Of a DNA stretch of 64,000 bases, positions 40,661 through 52,191 are shown piece after piece (position 1 is the stretch's first letter; each line of letters opens with the position of its first letter). This DNA is from Hippopus hippopus. Taxonomy: Eukaryota > Mollusca > Bivalvia > Cardiida > Cardiidae. The stretch covers positions 22,233,521 through 22,297,520 of the forward strand of contig OX328113.1 of NCBI GenBank assembly GCA_946811185.2, read 5' to 3'. Under the pieces are notes generated by a model, which saw only the letters and a program-made list of their open reading frames with translations, did not search any database and was not told the origin of the DNA. A program made the position numbers and the translations under genes.

Positions 40661-41800
40661 TGTGAGCATCAATCTAGATTCTGTACCAGACACTTATGAC
40701 TTTCTGCCAATTGACAAAATTTTAGACTGGTCCAAATCAAAGCATTTACAGGTGATTCATCAAATAGTACTCAACCCTTTACCAAACAATCCCAAGTTTT
40801 AACAACCCTGAGAAGAAAGCCTTTTGAAAACATGTTGGGAAAAGAAGAAAATGCTGGGAACCAGCAGTTATCCTTTTCCCACAATGTTTTGACTTCTGAA
40901 TACTTTGTCTTTGACTGCTAGTGTGCCATTTAGCTTCTTTGTTTTGAGAATTCAGTGTAACAATGCTACCACTTTCATAACCAATTACTACTTTAGTCGC
41001 TTTGGCAGATGGTGTAGATCAAGATCAGACAGCACAGAACATGCAGTCTGATCTTGGATCTATAGAACCCGTGACATGATGCTAGACTATGACCCAATTC
41101 ATCTTCAATAGCTGTGGAAATCTATTGTTAGACCTGGAACAAACTTGAATTTCTTGATTTGGTACTATAAGAGTTCACCCTTTATCACACAACCTCGAGT
41201 TTTAACGACCTCGAAGAAAAAGGTTTTGAAAACATGGTGGGGAAAGGAAAAAAAAGCTTATAACCAGCATTTTCTCCTTTACCCACAGTGTTTTCTTTCC
41301 TTTCACTCACAAATTCCATCATTTGAGCCTTATAGAATTTGCCATCTGCAAATGCTTTGAAATGCATTTTCTTCTCTCTCAGAGTAGTAAAAACAAGAGA
41401 TTTTTGGTAAGGGATTACCAGTCTGTCTAGACAATATTTTAATCAGGCTAATCAACTTCATTTTTATTACAAGACATTAACCCTTTATCAGATACAATTT
41501 TAGATGAGCCAATATTGAAAGAAATTGCAGACGACATACTCAACAAACAAAATGTGGCCTGACTGAAGGAATCTTTCTTCAATAGAAATGTAGGGATAGG
41601 TTTTCGAGATAGAAAATCAAGAAGATATTATCCTTTGAATACAATACTCCCTTTATTTTTTGCTTGGATTATCACCATCATTACTATTATCTGAATGGAT
41701 GATTGGGCAAATCCAAAATTTTGTCATTTGGTAAAGTGTTAAAAACGAATCATTCCGTATGTTTTCCATCAGGATTGTGCTCATTGTTTCAAATAGTTTC
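40661..41800. repeat. MITE cluster: A copies and one hairpin element
   Basis: A copies lie at about 40680-40770 (partial), 40771-40900 (truncated), 41175-41410 and 41478-41740. A family B/C hairpin relic lies at about 40985-41070 (GATCAAGATCAGACAGCACA). No coding sequence is recognised. Confidence 0.6.
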
Positions 41801-41807
41801 ACACATC

Positions 41808-42032
41808 CTGCTTGGCTCAGTCATTAAGGTATTGGACAAGTAATCTGGTGGTCCTGTGTTGGATCCCTTCCAGTTGCATAGTTGTGGGAGTGGTCTTGGA
41901 CAAGGCACTTCAGACCCCAAGCTTAGTGCAAGTGAAATTGAGGAAGCTCATGAATGATCAAGCTTGCAGAACGATAAGACTGAAATAATGGTAAAAGTGA
42001 CATAAAACACCATTCAATCAACCAGGAATATC
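41808..42032 (+). mobile_element. SINE, head type 4
   Basis: The head is CCTGCTTGGCTCAGTCATTA, the middle GGACAAGGCACTTCAGACCC, and the tail AGACTGAAATAATGGTAAAA then GACATAAAACACCATTCAAT. Confidence 0.75.
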
Positions 42033-42690
42033 AGTGTTGGCATTTACGAATTTCAAACTATCATCAAATTTACATATTTTTTGATATAAGAAGATTTTTA
42101 GTATTGTTTTGTTTGCTCTAAAATCCATCTTATATTTTCCTACAATTCTGAATTGAATTTTCATTGCATACTGTTAAGTTCAGCATAACTTTCCAGCCTT
42201 TCTCATAATGACAAAGCAATTCCAAATTTGAGAAATGGATGAGAATTATTTTCTCCCCACCATTATGTTTTCAAAAGCAATTTATCACACATTATCTGTC
42301 CATATCAACTATTACCATACCATAGACCTTTCTATATTTATGTTAGGCTTAACCCTTTACCACACAACAAATTTTAGACCTGCCCGAATTGAGAGCATTT
42401 ATAGATGACAGTTTCAATGTGGCTCATATGAAATTATTTTTCTTTGATAGGGTAGAAAACATTGTGGGAAAAGGTTTTCAAAAGCCTTCTCTATCAGGGG
42501 TGTTAAAAGTCGTCATTGTGTGGTAAAGGGTTAATACCGCAGACATTGTTTTATGTTGCAGCGAATTACTTTTGAAAATATCATGGTGAAATTACTTTAC
42601 AAGTTGATAGAAATTTTTCCTCGTCCTCTGTGCACCTATTTCCATGCATTAAGGTATAATCCATGTTGATAACCCATAATTGATATTGAT
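42033..42690. repeat. Unassigned sequence, then a hairpin-deleted family A MITE
   Basis: The A copy (42350-42533) has both ends (TTAACCCTTTACCACACAAC, GTGTGGTAAAGGGTTAA). It joins GTGGGAAAAGG directly to TTTTCAAAAGCC, so the palindrome centre has been lost precisely. Confidence 0.7.
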
Positions 42691-42928
42691 TTGAGCAGCG
42701 CTTTTGCAAAAGGTGGTTTAATGCATCTCTGTGATGCATTATACCAAGCAAGCCATCACATAATTAGAGATCCAAAAATCAATTTAGTCTTGCAATCAAC
42801 TGAATCACAAAGTAGACTGGTCCTTTGACATACAAAAAGTTAGTTTCCACCCAGGTTAGCTTGCATGCACTGTGCAGTCTGACCATGGTTGATAGTTTTT
42901 GCAGATGCATTAAACCCCCTTTTCACTT
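42690..42928 (-). mobile_element. Family D MITE
   Basis: TGAGCAGCGCTTTTGCAAAA, ATGCATCTCTGTGATGCATT and TGCAGATGCATTAAACCCCC mark a worn copy with its right terminal repeat partly lost. Confidence 0.75.
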
Positions 42929-44045
42929 GTTTTTTGAGGCAATATGTAATAAAGAAGTGTTAATCATTTATCAATTAATCTTGCCGTTTTAAGACCCTGA
43001 GGTCGGGGAGCTTTTCAAACCACTGTTAGAAAAAGAGAAAATGATGGTAAACAGCAGTTTTCCAGCACAAATTCCAGCTGGGTCATTGGTTAGTAAAAGG
43101 TTATGAAAATTGTTGGTGAAGTAACAGTTGCTTAAGTCACTGGAGAAAATGGAGGATAAAATGCTGCTTCTCCTTTCCGTCAACGTTTTCAAAAGCCTTC
43201 CTCTCTATGGTTGTTAAAACTTATGGATTATGTGGAAAAGGATTATTAAGGTTCTTTTTGTTTTCGGAATCTTCAAACAACTTTTTTTTTTTTTGGAAGG
43301 AAAGCTAGCATCGATTCATTTTAAAATTAAAAGATGTTTTATTCTTTTATGTTAAAACAGATTGTCAAAATGTATTGTTAGTCAACGAAGAATGTATCTT
43401 AAATATGCAATGTTCACTGTATAATGTTTTGTTAGTTGTTTTAGAGCTTGTGATCTGTTGACATGTTTTTATTATCACCGTAGTTCTATAGGATTTAATC
43501 CTTTACCATACAAAAGAACTTAAGACATGTCTAAATTGAAATCATTTTAGTATGAGGAGAAATCATTGTGGGAAAAGGAGAAAATGTTGGTTACCTGCAT
43601 TTTCTCTATTTCCTGCGATGTTTTTCAAAAGCCTTCCCTCTGAAACTGTAGTACAGTACAGTCTGATCTTAAATCCAGGCTGTATATCTCTTTACCAGAT
43701 GCCAAAATTTTAGACTAGTCCAAATTCAAAGCATTTGCAGACAACAAATTAAACATGGCTCAAATGGTGAAATTTGTCTATGAAATGGTATAAAACATTG
43801 TGGGCAAAGGAGAAAATGCTGGTTACCAGCATTTTCTCCTTTTCCCTTGATGTTATCAAAAGGCTTCTTTCTCAGGTTGTTAAAAGTCTGGATTGTGTGG
43901 TAAAGGGTTAGATAGGTACCAGTGTTTGCCAGTAGCATGCTATGTTGGAGACAGTATTGTGGGGGTGGATTGGAATTATGTGATTAGTGTGGTCAGTTTT
44001 TAGTACTACCCATATTACAGGTTGAGTACTGGTGATGATTCCCAG
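42929..44045. repeat. Family A copies and unassigned sequence
   Basis: Worn A copies lie at about 42985-43245 and 43500-43640. A clean reverse copy lies at 43690-43912, with CTTTACCAGATGCCAAAATT and GTGTGGTAAAGGGTTA ends and a perfect hairpin. No gene is recognised. Confidence 0.6.
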
Positions 44046-44236
44046 GTTCCGTATTCACCACCGATTGTTAAGAATATTCTTAGTCTAATATTAAGGAAAT
44101 TTCTGAATTTGAAAGTAACACATCTTCTGATGGGCTAAACCAAATGGTTTGGTCAATCAGAAGTTGTATTACTTTCCAAATCTATAATTAGACTAGGAAT
44201 GTTCTGAAGAATATTTGGTTGGTGAATATGAACTGG
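44046..44236. mobile_element. Family H palindromic element, full copy
   Basis: Opposed arms run from TTCCGTATTCACCACC to TTGGTGAATATGAACTGGG. Internal pairs include GAATATTCTTAGTCTAATA with the reverse side around ATTAGACTAGGAATGTTC, and a centre GGCTAAACCAAATGGTTTGG. Confidence 0.72.
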
Positions 44237-44329
44237 GAGGCAATCAAGGAGAGAGAGTAATTAAGTTGTTTCAGTATGTTAGGTTTAAGCTGAGATATCT
44301 TACACAACTTTTATTGTGATTTTTAGTTG

Positions 44330-44687
44330 GGTTGTTTTTTGTAAAAATTGTCGAGGTAATGTTACAGCCTGTTCATGGCCGTGTTAAAACAAACACTTTC
44401 TCATATCTCTGCTACTACTGAAGATATATGTGAAATAAAAAGTAAGGCAACCCTAATATTTCATCATGAGATAATTCTTTATTCTATCTAAAACATGTGA
44501 CAGATATGGAATCTAAGTCAATATCTGGTGGGACCTCCATGTGCAACAACACCTACATACTGAAGATGATATCGGGTTCGTTGCTCTTGGAATCTGCTGG
44601 AATATTGAGAGATAAAGTCACAGTGTCATACATGTCAGAAGAAACAAGTAACAGGGTTCCCTTCTTATTGGGGCGACTTATATTTGT
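44330..44687. other. Family G-like fragment and unassigned sequence
   Basis: CTCATATCTCTGCTACTACT and GAAGATATATGTGAAATAAA resemble family G. A 75-codon open frame nearby shows no domain. Confidence 0.35.
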
Positions 44688-44947
44688 GCTATGCTCTGTA
44701 TTAAGAGGGGACTTATTGCATTAGGGAAAAGAATTGATCCAGGTCAGCCTGTGCAATCCACGCAGGCTGACATGGACTGAAACTTTTCGCTATTGGTCAA
44801 TTTTCTGTATGACCAAGGACCAGTCTACCTCATGATTGAGTCGGTTGTTTAAAAAAAGTGGCTATTATGAATCTATGATTATTGCTGATTGGTACCATGG
44901 ATCGCAGAGATGCATTAAGCCCCCTTTTGCTGGAGCATGGCTCATTT
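44688..44947 (+). mobile_element. Family D MITE
   Basis: TATGCTCTGTATTAAGAGGG and GCTGGAGCATGGCTCA bound the copy. The inner AGGTCAGCCTGTGCAATCCA faces GCAGGCTGAC. Confidence 0.8.
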
Positions 44948-45019
44948 ACTTCGAATCTGGGCTAATTGTTTTACATACAAAAGAGGGAGCCCATATCAGT
45001 GAAGGGTAAAAATCTAAAC

Positions 45020-45278
45020 AAATGAGCCGTGCTCTGTGAAAAGGGGGCTTAATGCATCTGCGAAAAGTATCGATCCAGGTCAGCCTGCGGAGGCTGACCT
45101 GGACCGAAACTTTTCGCTATTGTTCAATTTTCTGTATGTCAAAGGACCAGTCTACCTCATGATCAAGTCGGTTGTCTAAAAAAGTGGCTCTTATGAATCC
45201 ATGATTATGTGATGACTAGGGCTGGTATCACGTATCACGGAGATGCATTAGGCCCCCTTTTGCCAGAGCATAGCTCAA
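45020..45278 (+). mobile_element. Family D MITE
   Basis: The ends are GAGCCGTGCTCTGTGAAAAG and TTTTGCCAGAGCATAGCTCA. It is in the same orientation as the copy 70 bp upstream, with the palindrome GGTCAGCCTGCGGAGGCTGACC. Confidence 0.86.
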
Positions 45279-47439
45279 ATATTTTTGACACAGTTGTACC
45301 CCCATTTTTCTTTCGAGTTAAAATTTTAAGGGGAATATTATTCACAGCCGAGTGTTGATGCCAGCATTGAGAGCTTTTGGTGCAAGCTTAGGCCAGAAGT
45401 GCAAACATTTTATAAAGATTGATACAGGGTATTTATACTTATTCTTTCATACCAGGTAGTTAGATATGATTTGTCTAGCCCTTCTCCACACAATCCCAAC
45501 CTTCAACAACCCTTAAGAAAGAAGGCTTTTGAAAACAATGTGGGAAAAGGAGAAACTGCTGGTAACCAGCACTTCCCTTTTCCAACAATGCTTTTTACCC
45601 TATCAAAGACAAATTCCATCAAGCAAGATTTAAATTGTCCTCTTACAAGTGCTTTTAGTTTGGATAAGAAAATTAATTTTGAGTCAAATAATAAAATTTT
45701 TCTTGAAGGAATAGAAAAAGTTTCAGGAAAAGGAGAAAATGCAGGGTACCAGAATTGTTTCCTTTTCCCACTATGTTTTCAAAAGCCTTCTTCCTCAGAG
45801 TTGTCTAAAAAAAAAAAAGGTGATAGTTTGGTAAAGGGTGAATAGACAAATACAAAGAAAAAAATCATTTGAAGTTAAGGATGGCACTTTCTAGAATTAG
45901 GAATAGATCCATCCCCTTTTTCTCACATCTTTTTTAAATGGTGAGGGGGAAAAGAGTACTTTTAAAAATTGTTTGCTTTTTTTTGTGTGATTTCTGTGCA
46001 AAAGGAACAAGTGAAGAAAACTAGTGCCCTTTCCTTCAGCTCTTTCCTATGTTTGTTTGATTAGTTTCAGGGTTAAGTCAGACAAAACTTTAACTGATAT
46101 TGGGTTACTAGACTTAGAGTAAATGCCTTGCCCAAGGAAACTAGCTTTTGGCAGGATGCCACCTTAGTTTCTTAGATACAAAGTCTGCAGTTGGTATTGT
46201 TCTGTTATGTTTTTATCATGTTATTGCTCATCCATTTGTGTTAACCTTTGTTTTGCCAAAGGGAGTTCCAGTTGCTTTTGCGGGTGGTGTAGATGAAGAT
46301 CAGACTACACAGTTTGTGCAGTCTGATCTTTGGTCTACACTCTCCAATATTTTGTGTGATACTTAGACCAAAACAGCCTTTCAGATAGATTTTTCTAACT
46401 TGATCATCTTTTTTTTTTTTTTTTTTTTTTCAGGGAAAAAAAAAATATTCTAATGTACCCTCTACCAAATGACAAAATTTTAGACTTGTCTCTATTGAAA
46501 GCATTTGCAGACAGCATATCAAAAGTAGCATAAACCAAGTTTTTATCTTTGATGGGGTTGAAATTCAACAGACCGAAAACATCCATTTTATTCAGTGGTG
46601 CATAAACTGTTAGACAAAAAAAGATCTGTGTTCAGTGCATTTTCTGTATTGTGTTTGTTTTTTCATATTGATAATTTTTCCCTTGTACATGTATAGTTAT
46701 ATGCACTATTAACTGGTCATTATTTAAGTGTGTAGTTGCCAAATGAAAGGGAAAAGTGGGGGGAGGGGGGGGGTTTATTCTGACAGGAAATAAACTTTTT
46801 TTGATTTTGCTTGTCTTGGATGCAAATGACAGTTTTTGTTTAGTCCAGTAAAACAAGAACTAATACTCTAATTATTGGAAATGTAAAATAAAGATGTCAA
46901 ACTATTTATCTAACAAGTACCCTCTAGACTCTTCCAAATTGAAAGCTTCTGCAGATGACAATTTTGAAACTGATACATGTACAAATAAACTGAAGTTCTT
47001 TGACAGAGTAGAATATGCAAAAAGGCAAGGGTCCAGTAGTTTCTTAAAATGATGTTAAGGGCTTCCCACCGAAGGGATCCAAAGAAAACAGGATGACAAA
47101 AGAAACTTGGATTAAGATTTTGATCAGGCTGAAGTGAACAGAATATGGCATCTGATCTTTACTTTCCAGAAATTTTTGGATAAATTCTGGTTTTCGCACC
47201 CTTACATGTATAAGCCCACTTTCCAACACCTCAAAATAAAAGGCTTATGAAAAAGGGCTTTGGGAAATGGGAGCAAAAGCTTGTTACCAGTATTTTCTTT
47301 TTTTCCCACAATGTTTTCTACACTTTCCATCGTCAAATCATTTGACACTCATTTTGCCCATAGAGGGCAGAAGAAACAACAGAGGTTTTTAGTCTAGAAA
47401 TTAGACCAAAATAAGCGCAATTCCCAAGTTGCTTAATCC
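45279..47439. repeat. MITE-rich intergenic DNA
   Basis: A family A copy with an internal oligo-A stretch lies at about 45473-45840. A hairpin element with CAGACTACACAGTTTGTGCA spans about 46255-46370. A 22-bp T-run follows near 46409, and another A copy starts near 46447. A G-run lies near 46757. Worn A remnants at about 46900-47350 complete the stretch. Confidence 0.55.
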
Positions 47440-48302
47440 TTTACCACACAACCCCGAGTTTTAACGACCCTGACAAAGAAGACTTGAAAATATTGTGGCA
47501 AAAGGAGAAAATGATGGTAACCAGCATTTTCTCCCTTTCCCACAGTGTTTTCTACCCTATCATAGACAGAAGTCATCTTTGAGCTACATTGAATTTGTCG
47601 TCTGCAAATGCTTTCAATTTGGTCGAGTCCAAAATTTTGTTATCTGGTAAAGAGTTAAGTTCAGAGGGTCTTAGGACATTGAACAGTGTATATCAAAGAT
47701 CAGACTTCACATTTATGCAGTCTGATCTTGATCTACAATGGCTGCAAAGGTAAATATAGTTCTGATAGGTCCTTTAATACTTTGTCACATAATATCATAT
47801 TTAATGATTTTGAGGAAAAAGGATTCAGAAAACAAGTGGGAAAAGGAGAAATGGCATGTAACCAATATTTTTTTTTGCTTTCTTTCCATTTGTTAAACCA
47901 TTCCAAAGACAAATCCCTGCATTTGATGGACTTTTCATTTATCGTCTTCATATGCTTTCAATTTGGACAGTTCTGGAAATGTCGTTTGGTAAAGAGTTGA
48001 GGCTTGAATTTTGGCAAATGTTAACCCTTAACAACAAATTTCCAAGTTTTAACTACCCTAAAGGAGAAGGCTTTTCTTCTGGTTACCAGCATTTCCTGCT
48101 TTTCCCAACATGTTTTTCACCCTATCGAAGAACTTAGTTCATTTGTATCACTTTCAAATTTGTCATCTGCATGTGCTTCCAGTTTTGAAGAGTATAAAAT
48201 TTATCATCTGCAGATGCTTTCAGTTTTGAAGAGTATAGAATTTGTCATCTGCAGATGCTTTCAATTTTGCAGAGTCTAGAATTTGTTGTTTGGGAAAGAG
48301 TT
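47440..48302. repeat. Serial family A MITEs with a hairpin element
   Basis: A complete A copy lies at about 47440-47657 (ends ATCTGGTAAAGAGTTAA). A hairpin element follows at about 47665-47775 (GACTTCACATTTATGCAGTC), then A copies at about 47776-48000 and 48020-48302. The last contains a short internal duplication of ATCTGCAGATGCTTTCA. Confidence 0.72.
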
Positions 48303-48479
48303 AATTCTTTCAATTGGGATAGGTCTAAAATTGTGTGGTCTCTCCTATCTATAAAAGTGATTCACTGTTATGTATTGACAATGTAGAGATAAGTAGATTG
48401 TAGGGAATATCTTATGAGTTGAAATTATCACTGAAGTAAAAGTTTATTAAATACAAAGAATTCAGTTTTCTGTTTTGTA

Positions 48480-48868
48480 ATTTTGATACGCCTTTTAGGA
48501 TGAGGGACATATTATAATGTTATGCCCCTGGCCGTCTGTCTGTTAGCAGTTTCATGTCTGCTCTGATTTTGAAAATATTGTAGACATGGCCATATGAGAT
48601 GATGTGCTAACCCCAGTAGTTCATAGCACAACCTTAGATGTCAAGGTCACAGCAGGGATAGGAGGGGGTGCAATCCATGGTCACCTGCTCTTAAATTGTG
48701 TCCTCTCCATATCTATTGAACCACTTGTCTGATTTTGAAAATATCTCACACATGTGCACCTTGATGAGATGATGTGCACATCAGAGGTTTCAGGCTCAAA
48801 GGTCAAGGGCACTGCAGGGGGTCAAAAGCTACCTACAGGGGTATATTGCCCTGCTTCGTGGGGTGCTT
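48480..48868 (+). mobile_element. Direct-repeat element related to the 49.2-kb element
   Basis: Two units share TCTGATTTTGAAAATAT, GATGAGATGATGTGC and CAAAGGTCAAGG-type segments. A GGGTATATTGCCCTGCTTCG block marks the right end before a family A MITE. Confidence 0.55.
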
Positions 48869-48869
48869 G

Positions 48870-49099
48870 TTTAACTCATTACCAAACGACAAAATTTTAG
48901 GTTTGTCCAAATCGAAAGCATTTGCAGACGACAAAATAAAAGTGACTGAAAATTTGAAATTGCTTTGTGAAGGGTAGAAAACATTGTGGGAAAAGAAGTA
49001 AATGCTGGTTACCAGCATTTTCTCCTTTTCCCACAATGTTTTCTAAAGGCTTCTTTGTCAGGGTCGTCAAAAGTAGGGATTGTGTGGTAATGGGTTAAC
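48870..49099 (-). mobile_element. Family A MITE
   Basis: The complete reverse copy runs from TTAACTCATTACCAAACGAC to GTGTGGTAATGGGTTAA, with an intact hairpin. Confidence 0.86.
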
Positions 49100-49239
49100 T
49101 GCAGTAGCTCTATGCATAACCTGAGTTGGTTTTGTAGAGATGAAGATCAAGATCTGCCTGCCTGTTGTGGATAGATTAGAGATCAGACTTCACAGAAAAC
49201 ACTGTGTTAGATCTACTTGTAATCTTTGCTGTTTTATAT

Positions 49240-49804
49240 ATTTATATTTTATACCCCCCACCAAGGCAGTAGAGGAGGTGTAATGGTTTCACCATGTCTG
49301 TCGTTCTGTCAATTCGTCCATCTGTAGACCTTTTCATTTTCATGATCTAATTCAAAAGCTGTTTGACCTAGGACCCCGAAACTTTATACAAGTGTTGCTT
49401 GTGACCCAAAAAGTGTCACAGTGGTCAAAGGTCAAGGTCACAGTTGAACTTCGAAAATCCTCTCCTTTGTCTAACTCAAAAGCTGTTTGATCTAGGACCA
49501 TGAAACTTTATGCAAGTGTTGCTCATGACCTGTGGAGATTCCATATTGTTTTTGGGTCACATGGGTCAAAGGTCAAGGTCACTTGTGAAATTTGTTTGGT
49601 ATTCCTTTCTGAAGTCTTACTCAGTAGCTGTTTGACCTAGGACCATGAAACTTTATACAAGTGTTGCTCATGACCCAAGGAGATATGACCCAAGGAGATG
49701 CCCTTTTTTTTGGGGGGGGTCACATGGGTCAAAGGTCAAGGTCACTTGTGAACTTGTTTGACAATCCTTTTTGTACTCTAACTCAAAAGTGGTTTGACCT
49801 AGGA
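49240..49804 (+). mobile_element. Tandem 130-150 bp units with nuclear-receptor-like sites
   Basis: Units contain CTCAAAAGCTGTTTGACCTA, GGACCATGAAACTTTATACA, AAGTGTTGCTCATGACC and GGTCAAAGGTCAAGGTCAC. The last block occurs at 49422-49440, 49563-49581 and 49726-49744. The start ACCCCCCACCAAGGCAGTAG is probably the left border. No ORF is present. Confidence 0.75.
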
Positions 49805-50100
49805 CCTGCCAACACTTGGCTGCAGTTGCTTGATTTTCAGTAAAAATCTGAAGTCGAAAAAAGGGCATAACTGTGTCATAATACTGTGATGGTTACCTGT
49901 CCTTTTTGTATGGGTTCCCCTTTTGATACTTAATAACCTGTTCAAGTTTGAAGTAAATATCTTCAGTAATGAGAGAGATATTGTAAAATGTCATTTTTTT
50001 AAAGTTTTTTTAACGATGACGACAATGACGCAAGGGCTTTGACAATACCTCGACATTTTCATCCAAAACAGCCGAGCTAATAAGGAGGGAACGCATTATT
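49805..50100 (+). mobile_element. Family G repeat, plus orientation
   Basis: CACTTGGCTGCAGTTGCTTG, then GTCGAAAAAAGGGCATAACT and GTTACCTGTCC, matches the reverse complement of 29.5-29.8 kb. GACGACAATGACGCAAGGGC lies near the right end. Confidence 0.6.
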
Positions 50101-50114
50101 TATCACTTTGCCAA

Positions 50115-50345
50115 ATAAACCTGTGTTTTAACGACCTGGTGGAGTCTTTTTGAAAATTGTATGAAAAGGATAAAATACTGGTTGGAAGCAATTGCAGACA
50201 ACATATAAAATGCAGCAAAAATTGTTGGATTTGTCTTTGAAAGGGTAACAAACATTGTGGGGAAAGGAGAAAATGCTTGCTACCAGTACTTTCTTATTTG
50301 TCATAATGTTTTCAGGAGCCTTCTTCCTCAGGGTTGTCAAAACTA
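50115..50345. mobile_element. Worn family A MITE
   Basis: CCAAATAAACCTGTGTTTTA, AACATTGTGGGGAAAGGAGA and CTTCCTCAGGGTTGTCAAAA are recognisable. The right end is missing. Confidence 0.55.
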
Positions 50346-50417
50346 GGTTATCTCATATTCCAATACACATAGCTCAAACACTAGATCCTACGTAATTATT
50401 TCAGTATTGTGACTTTG

Positions 50418-50671
50418 TCATGCACAATCCCTTGCAAAGTATGTAAATGATGATTTTTGCTCAAACTTGTTCATCACAGTTTTTACAGTTTCATTTTGTA
50501 TGTTACACAACGATCTGGTCGAACCATTGTACTCAAACCTGGCAGAAAGCTCATTTGACAAACACATGCTGATGCACTCAGACAGAGTCAGGTTCTGAAC
50601 TTGGTACATATTGTTGTTGCGAATTGGTCTCTCTGGATAAATCTGGAAGGTTGTGCCATATGTATCACACT
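50418..50671 (-). CDS. PAN/Apple-like terminal exon of a secreted protein
   Basis: Reading minus, the acceptor CATTTCTACAG opens an exon with two bases of a split codon, then CDTYGTTFQIYPERPI and, further on, LTLSECISMCLSN, ARFEYNGSTRSLC and FTYFARDCA before TGA. Conserved spacing of Cys in C-x3-C, the F-x-Y-x-[GN]-x-x-x-x-C strand and a final aromatic plus DC are typical of PAN/Apple modules, which bind proteins or carbohydrates outside the cell. The exon joins in phase 1, the same phase as the signal-peptide and Cys-rich exons upstream (55320, 53998). It may therefore be an alternative last exon of that gene, or the end of a separate gene. Confidence 0.65.
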
Positions 50672-50699
50672 CTGTAGAAATGAAAATGAGAAAGGATTT

Positions 50700-51280
50700 T
50701 TATCATTTAACCTTTTACCACATAACCCAAGTTTTAACAACCCTGAGAATGAAGACTTGAAAACTGTGGGAAAAGGAGGAAATGCTGGTAATCAGCATTT
50801 TCTTCTTTTCCCACGATGTTTTCTACCCTGTCAGAAATTATCATTTGAGCTATATTTAATTGGTTGTCTACAATTGTTTTCAATTTTGTTGTGTCCAAAG
50901 TTTTATCATCAGGTAAAGGGCTTATCAATCTGTCTACCAGACAACAAAATTTTAGACTTGTACAAAATGAAAGCATTAGCAGACTAAAATGTAGCCCAAA
51001 TGCTGGAATTTGTATTTTTACTCTTTACAAAACATCAAACTTTCAGTCTAACTTACAAGCATTTGCAGATAAAACATTAAATGTAACTGAAATGATGGGG
51101 TTTGTTTATGAAACGTCTGAATTTTATTGACATTTAATACCTATTCTACCTGAATGTAATGGAAATTTTCAGATGAAAACGTAGGACAAGCCTTGTAATT
51201 TTAGAATTATCGATATCTTTACCTTAGTTCTATCTAGATACATGTATTAGACAATGTAGTTCAACGATCAGACTTCACCT
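50700..51280. repeat. Family A MITEs, one forward and one partial reverse
   Basis: The forward copy (about 50708-50928) has AACCTTTTACCACATAACCC and ATCAGGTAAAGGGCTTA ends and a hairpin. Reverse-type sequence GACAACAAAATTTTAGACTT follows to about 51120. Unassigned sequence lies beyond. Confidence 0.65.
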
Positions 51281-51289
51281 TTTGAAAGA

Positions 51290-51435
51290 AGGAAAGAAAG
51301 AAAAAAAGAAAGAAACAAACAAACTAACTACGGTAACTAACTGACTACGGTAACTAACTAGCTAACTAACGACGGTAACTAACTAACTAACTAACTAGCT
51401 AGCTAGCTAGCTAACTAACTAACTAGCTAGCTAGT
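51290..51435. repeat. Tetranucleotide microsatellite (GAAA, AACT, AGCT)
   Basis: GAAAGAAAGAAAAAAAGAAA passes into AACTAACT units with interspersed ACGGTAACT, then into TAGCTAGCTAGC and back to AACTAACT. The TAGC part is self-complementary. Confidence 0.92.
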
Positions 51436-51689
51436 TAGCTACTTCATGATTTAATAAAAAGGGCTCCTGAATGTGCAAATTTTGATATAATGGGTAGGTA
51501 TTCGGATAGTAAAGTGTATACTAAAGACTCAACCCTATAAACATAGTAACAGACTAGGTTGAAGATAGACACCTCCGAACGCAATGTGAATTCCGGTCTA
51601 GGTTCTCCACTGTCCGAGAAAGTAATTGAAACAATGCTGAAATCATTTATTCATTGTAGATAGACATCGAATCAATCAATCAAAATTAA

Positions 51690-51898
51690 CCCTTATCCTG
51701 CCATATAAAAAATGTTGACGATTACACAAAAATATTTTGCTAAATGTACGGGCATTGGGCTGGGCTTATATGACCCAAACTACCAATAAAACAGCGGAGG
51801 GTGTAGAGCAAGATTAGACTGCACGTATGTGCAGGCTGATCTTGCTGTACACTCTCCGCAAAACTCACCCGTGGCCGCGAACGACAGGATAGGGGTTA
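51690..51898 (+). mobile_element. Hairpin MITE, family B variant
   Basis: The ends TTAACCCTTATCCTGCCA and GACAGGATAGGGGTTAA form a terminal repeat. The centre GATTAGACTGCACGTATG faces TGTGCAGGCTGATCTT. Confidence 0.78.
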
Positions 51899-51907
51899 AA
51901 AGGGTTG

Positions 51908-52190
51908 ATCGTTTGTTCGTATGGTGCTTTAGCATTTCTTTTCAAGAATTATCGCAGCTATCAATGTTTCTTTTAACCAGTACTTCGTACAGTATTCTTC
52001 CCATGCCACTGGCTGCTTTCCAAAATAAACATCGTCGACACAATGTTCAGCGAAGAGAGAGGAATGAATCCAGTTGCAATAATATCATCCTTCCTCGAAT
52101 AGAAATTAGTCGGGTTAGAGAATCGAACAGGGGACCCCCTGGTTTCAAGCCCCATACATTACCGACATAGCTTCAGGGCTCAGGGGAAAA
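51908..52190 (-). mobile_element. SINE head type 1, minus strand
   Basis: Reading minus, GAGCCCTGAAGCTATGTCGG begins the element and GAAAGCAGCCAGTGGCATGG lies in the body. The GATAGGTGCACTGG block and most of the tail are degraded. Confidence 0.75.
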
Positions 52191-52191
52191 A

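Noticed and set aside
45471..45845. 124-codon plus-strand frame
   Set aside because: It is a family A MITE read through both arms. The repeated peptide pieces (such as KGENAGYQ) recur at many other MITE copies.
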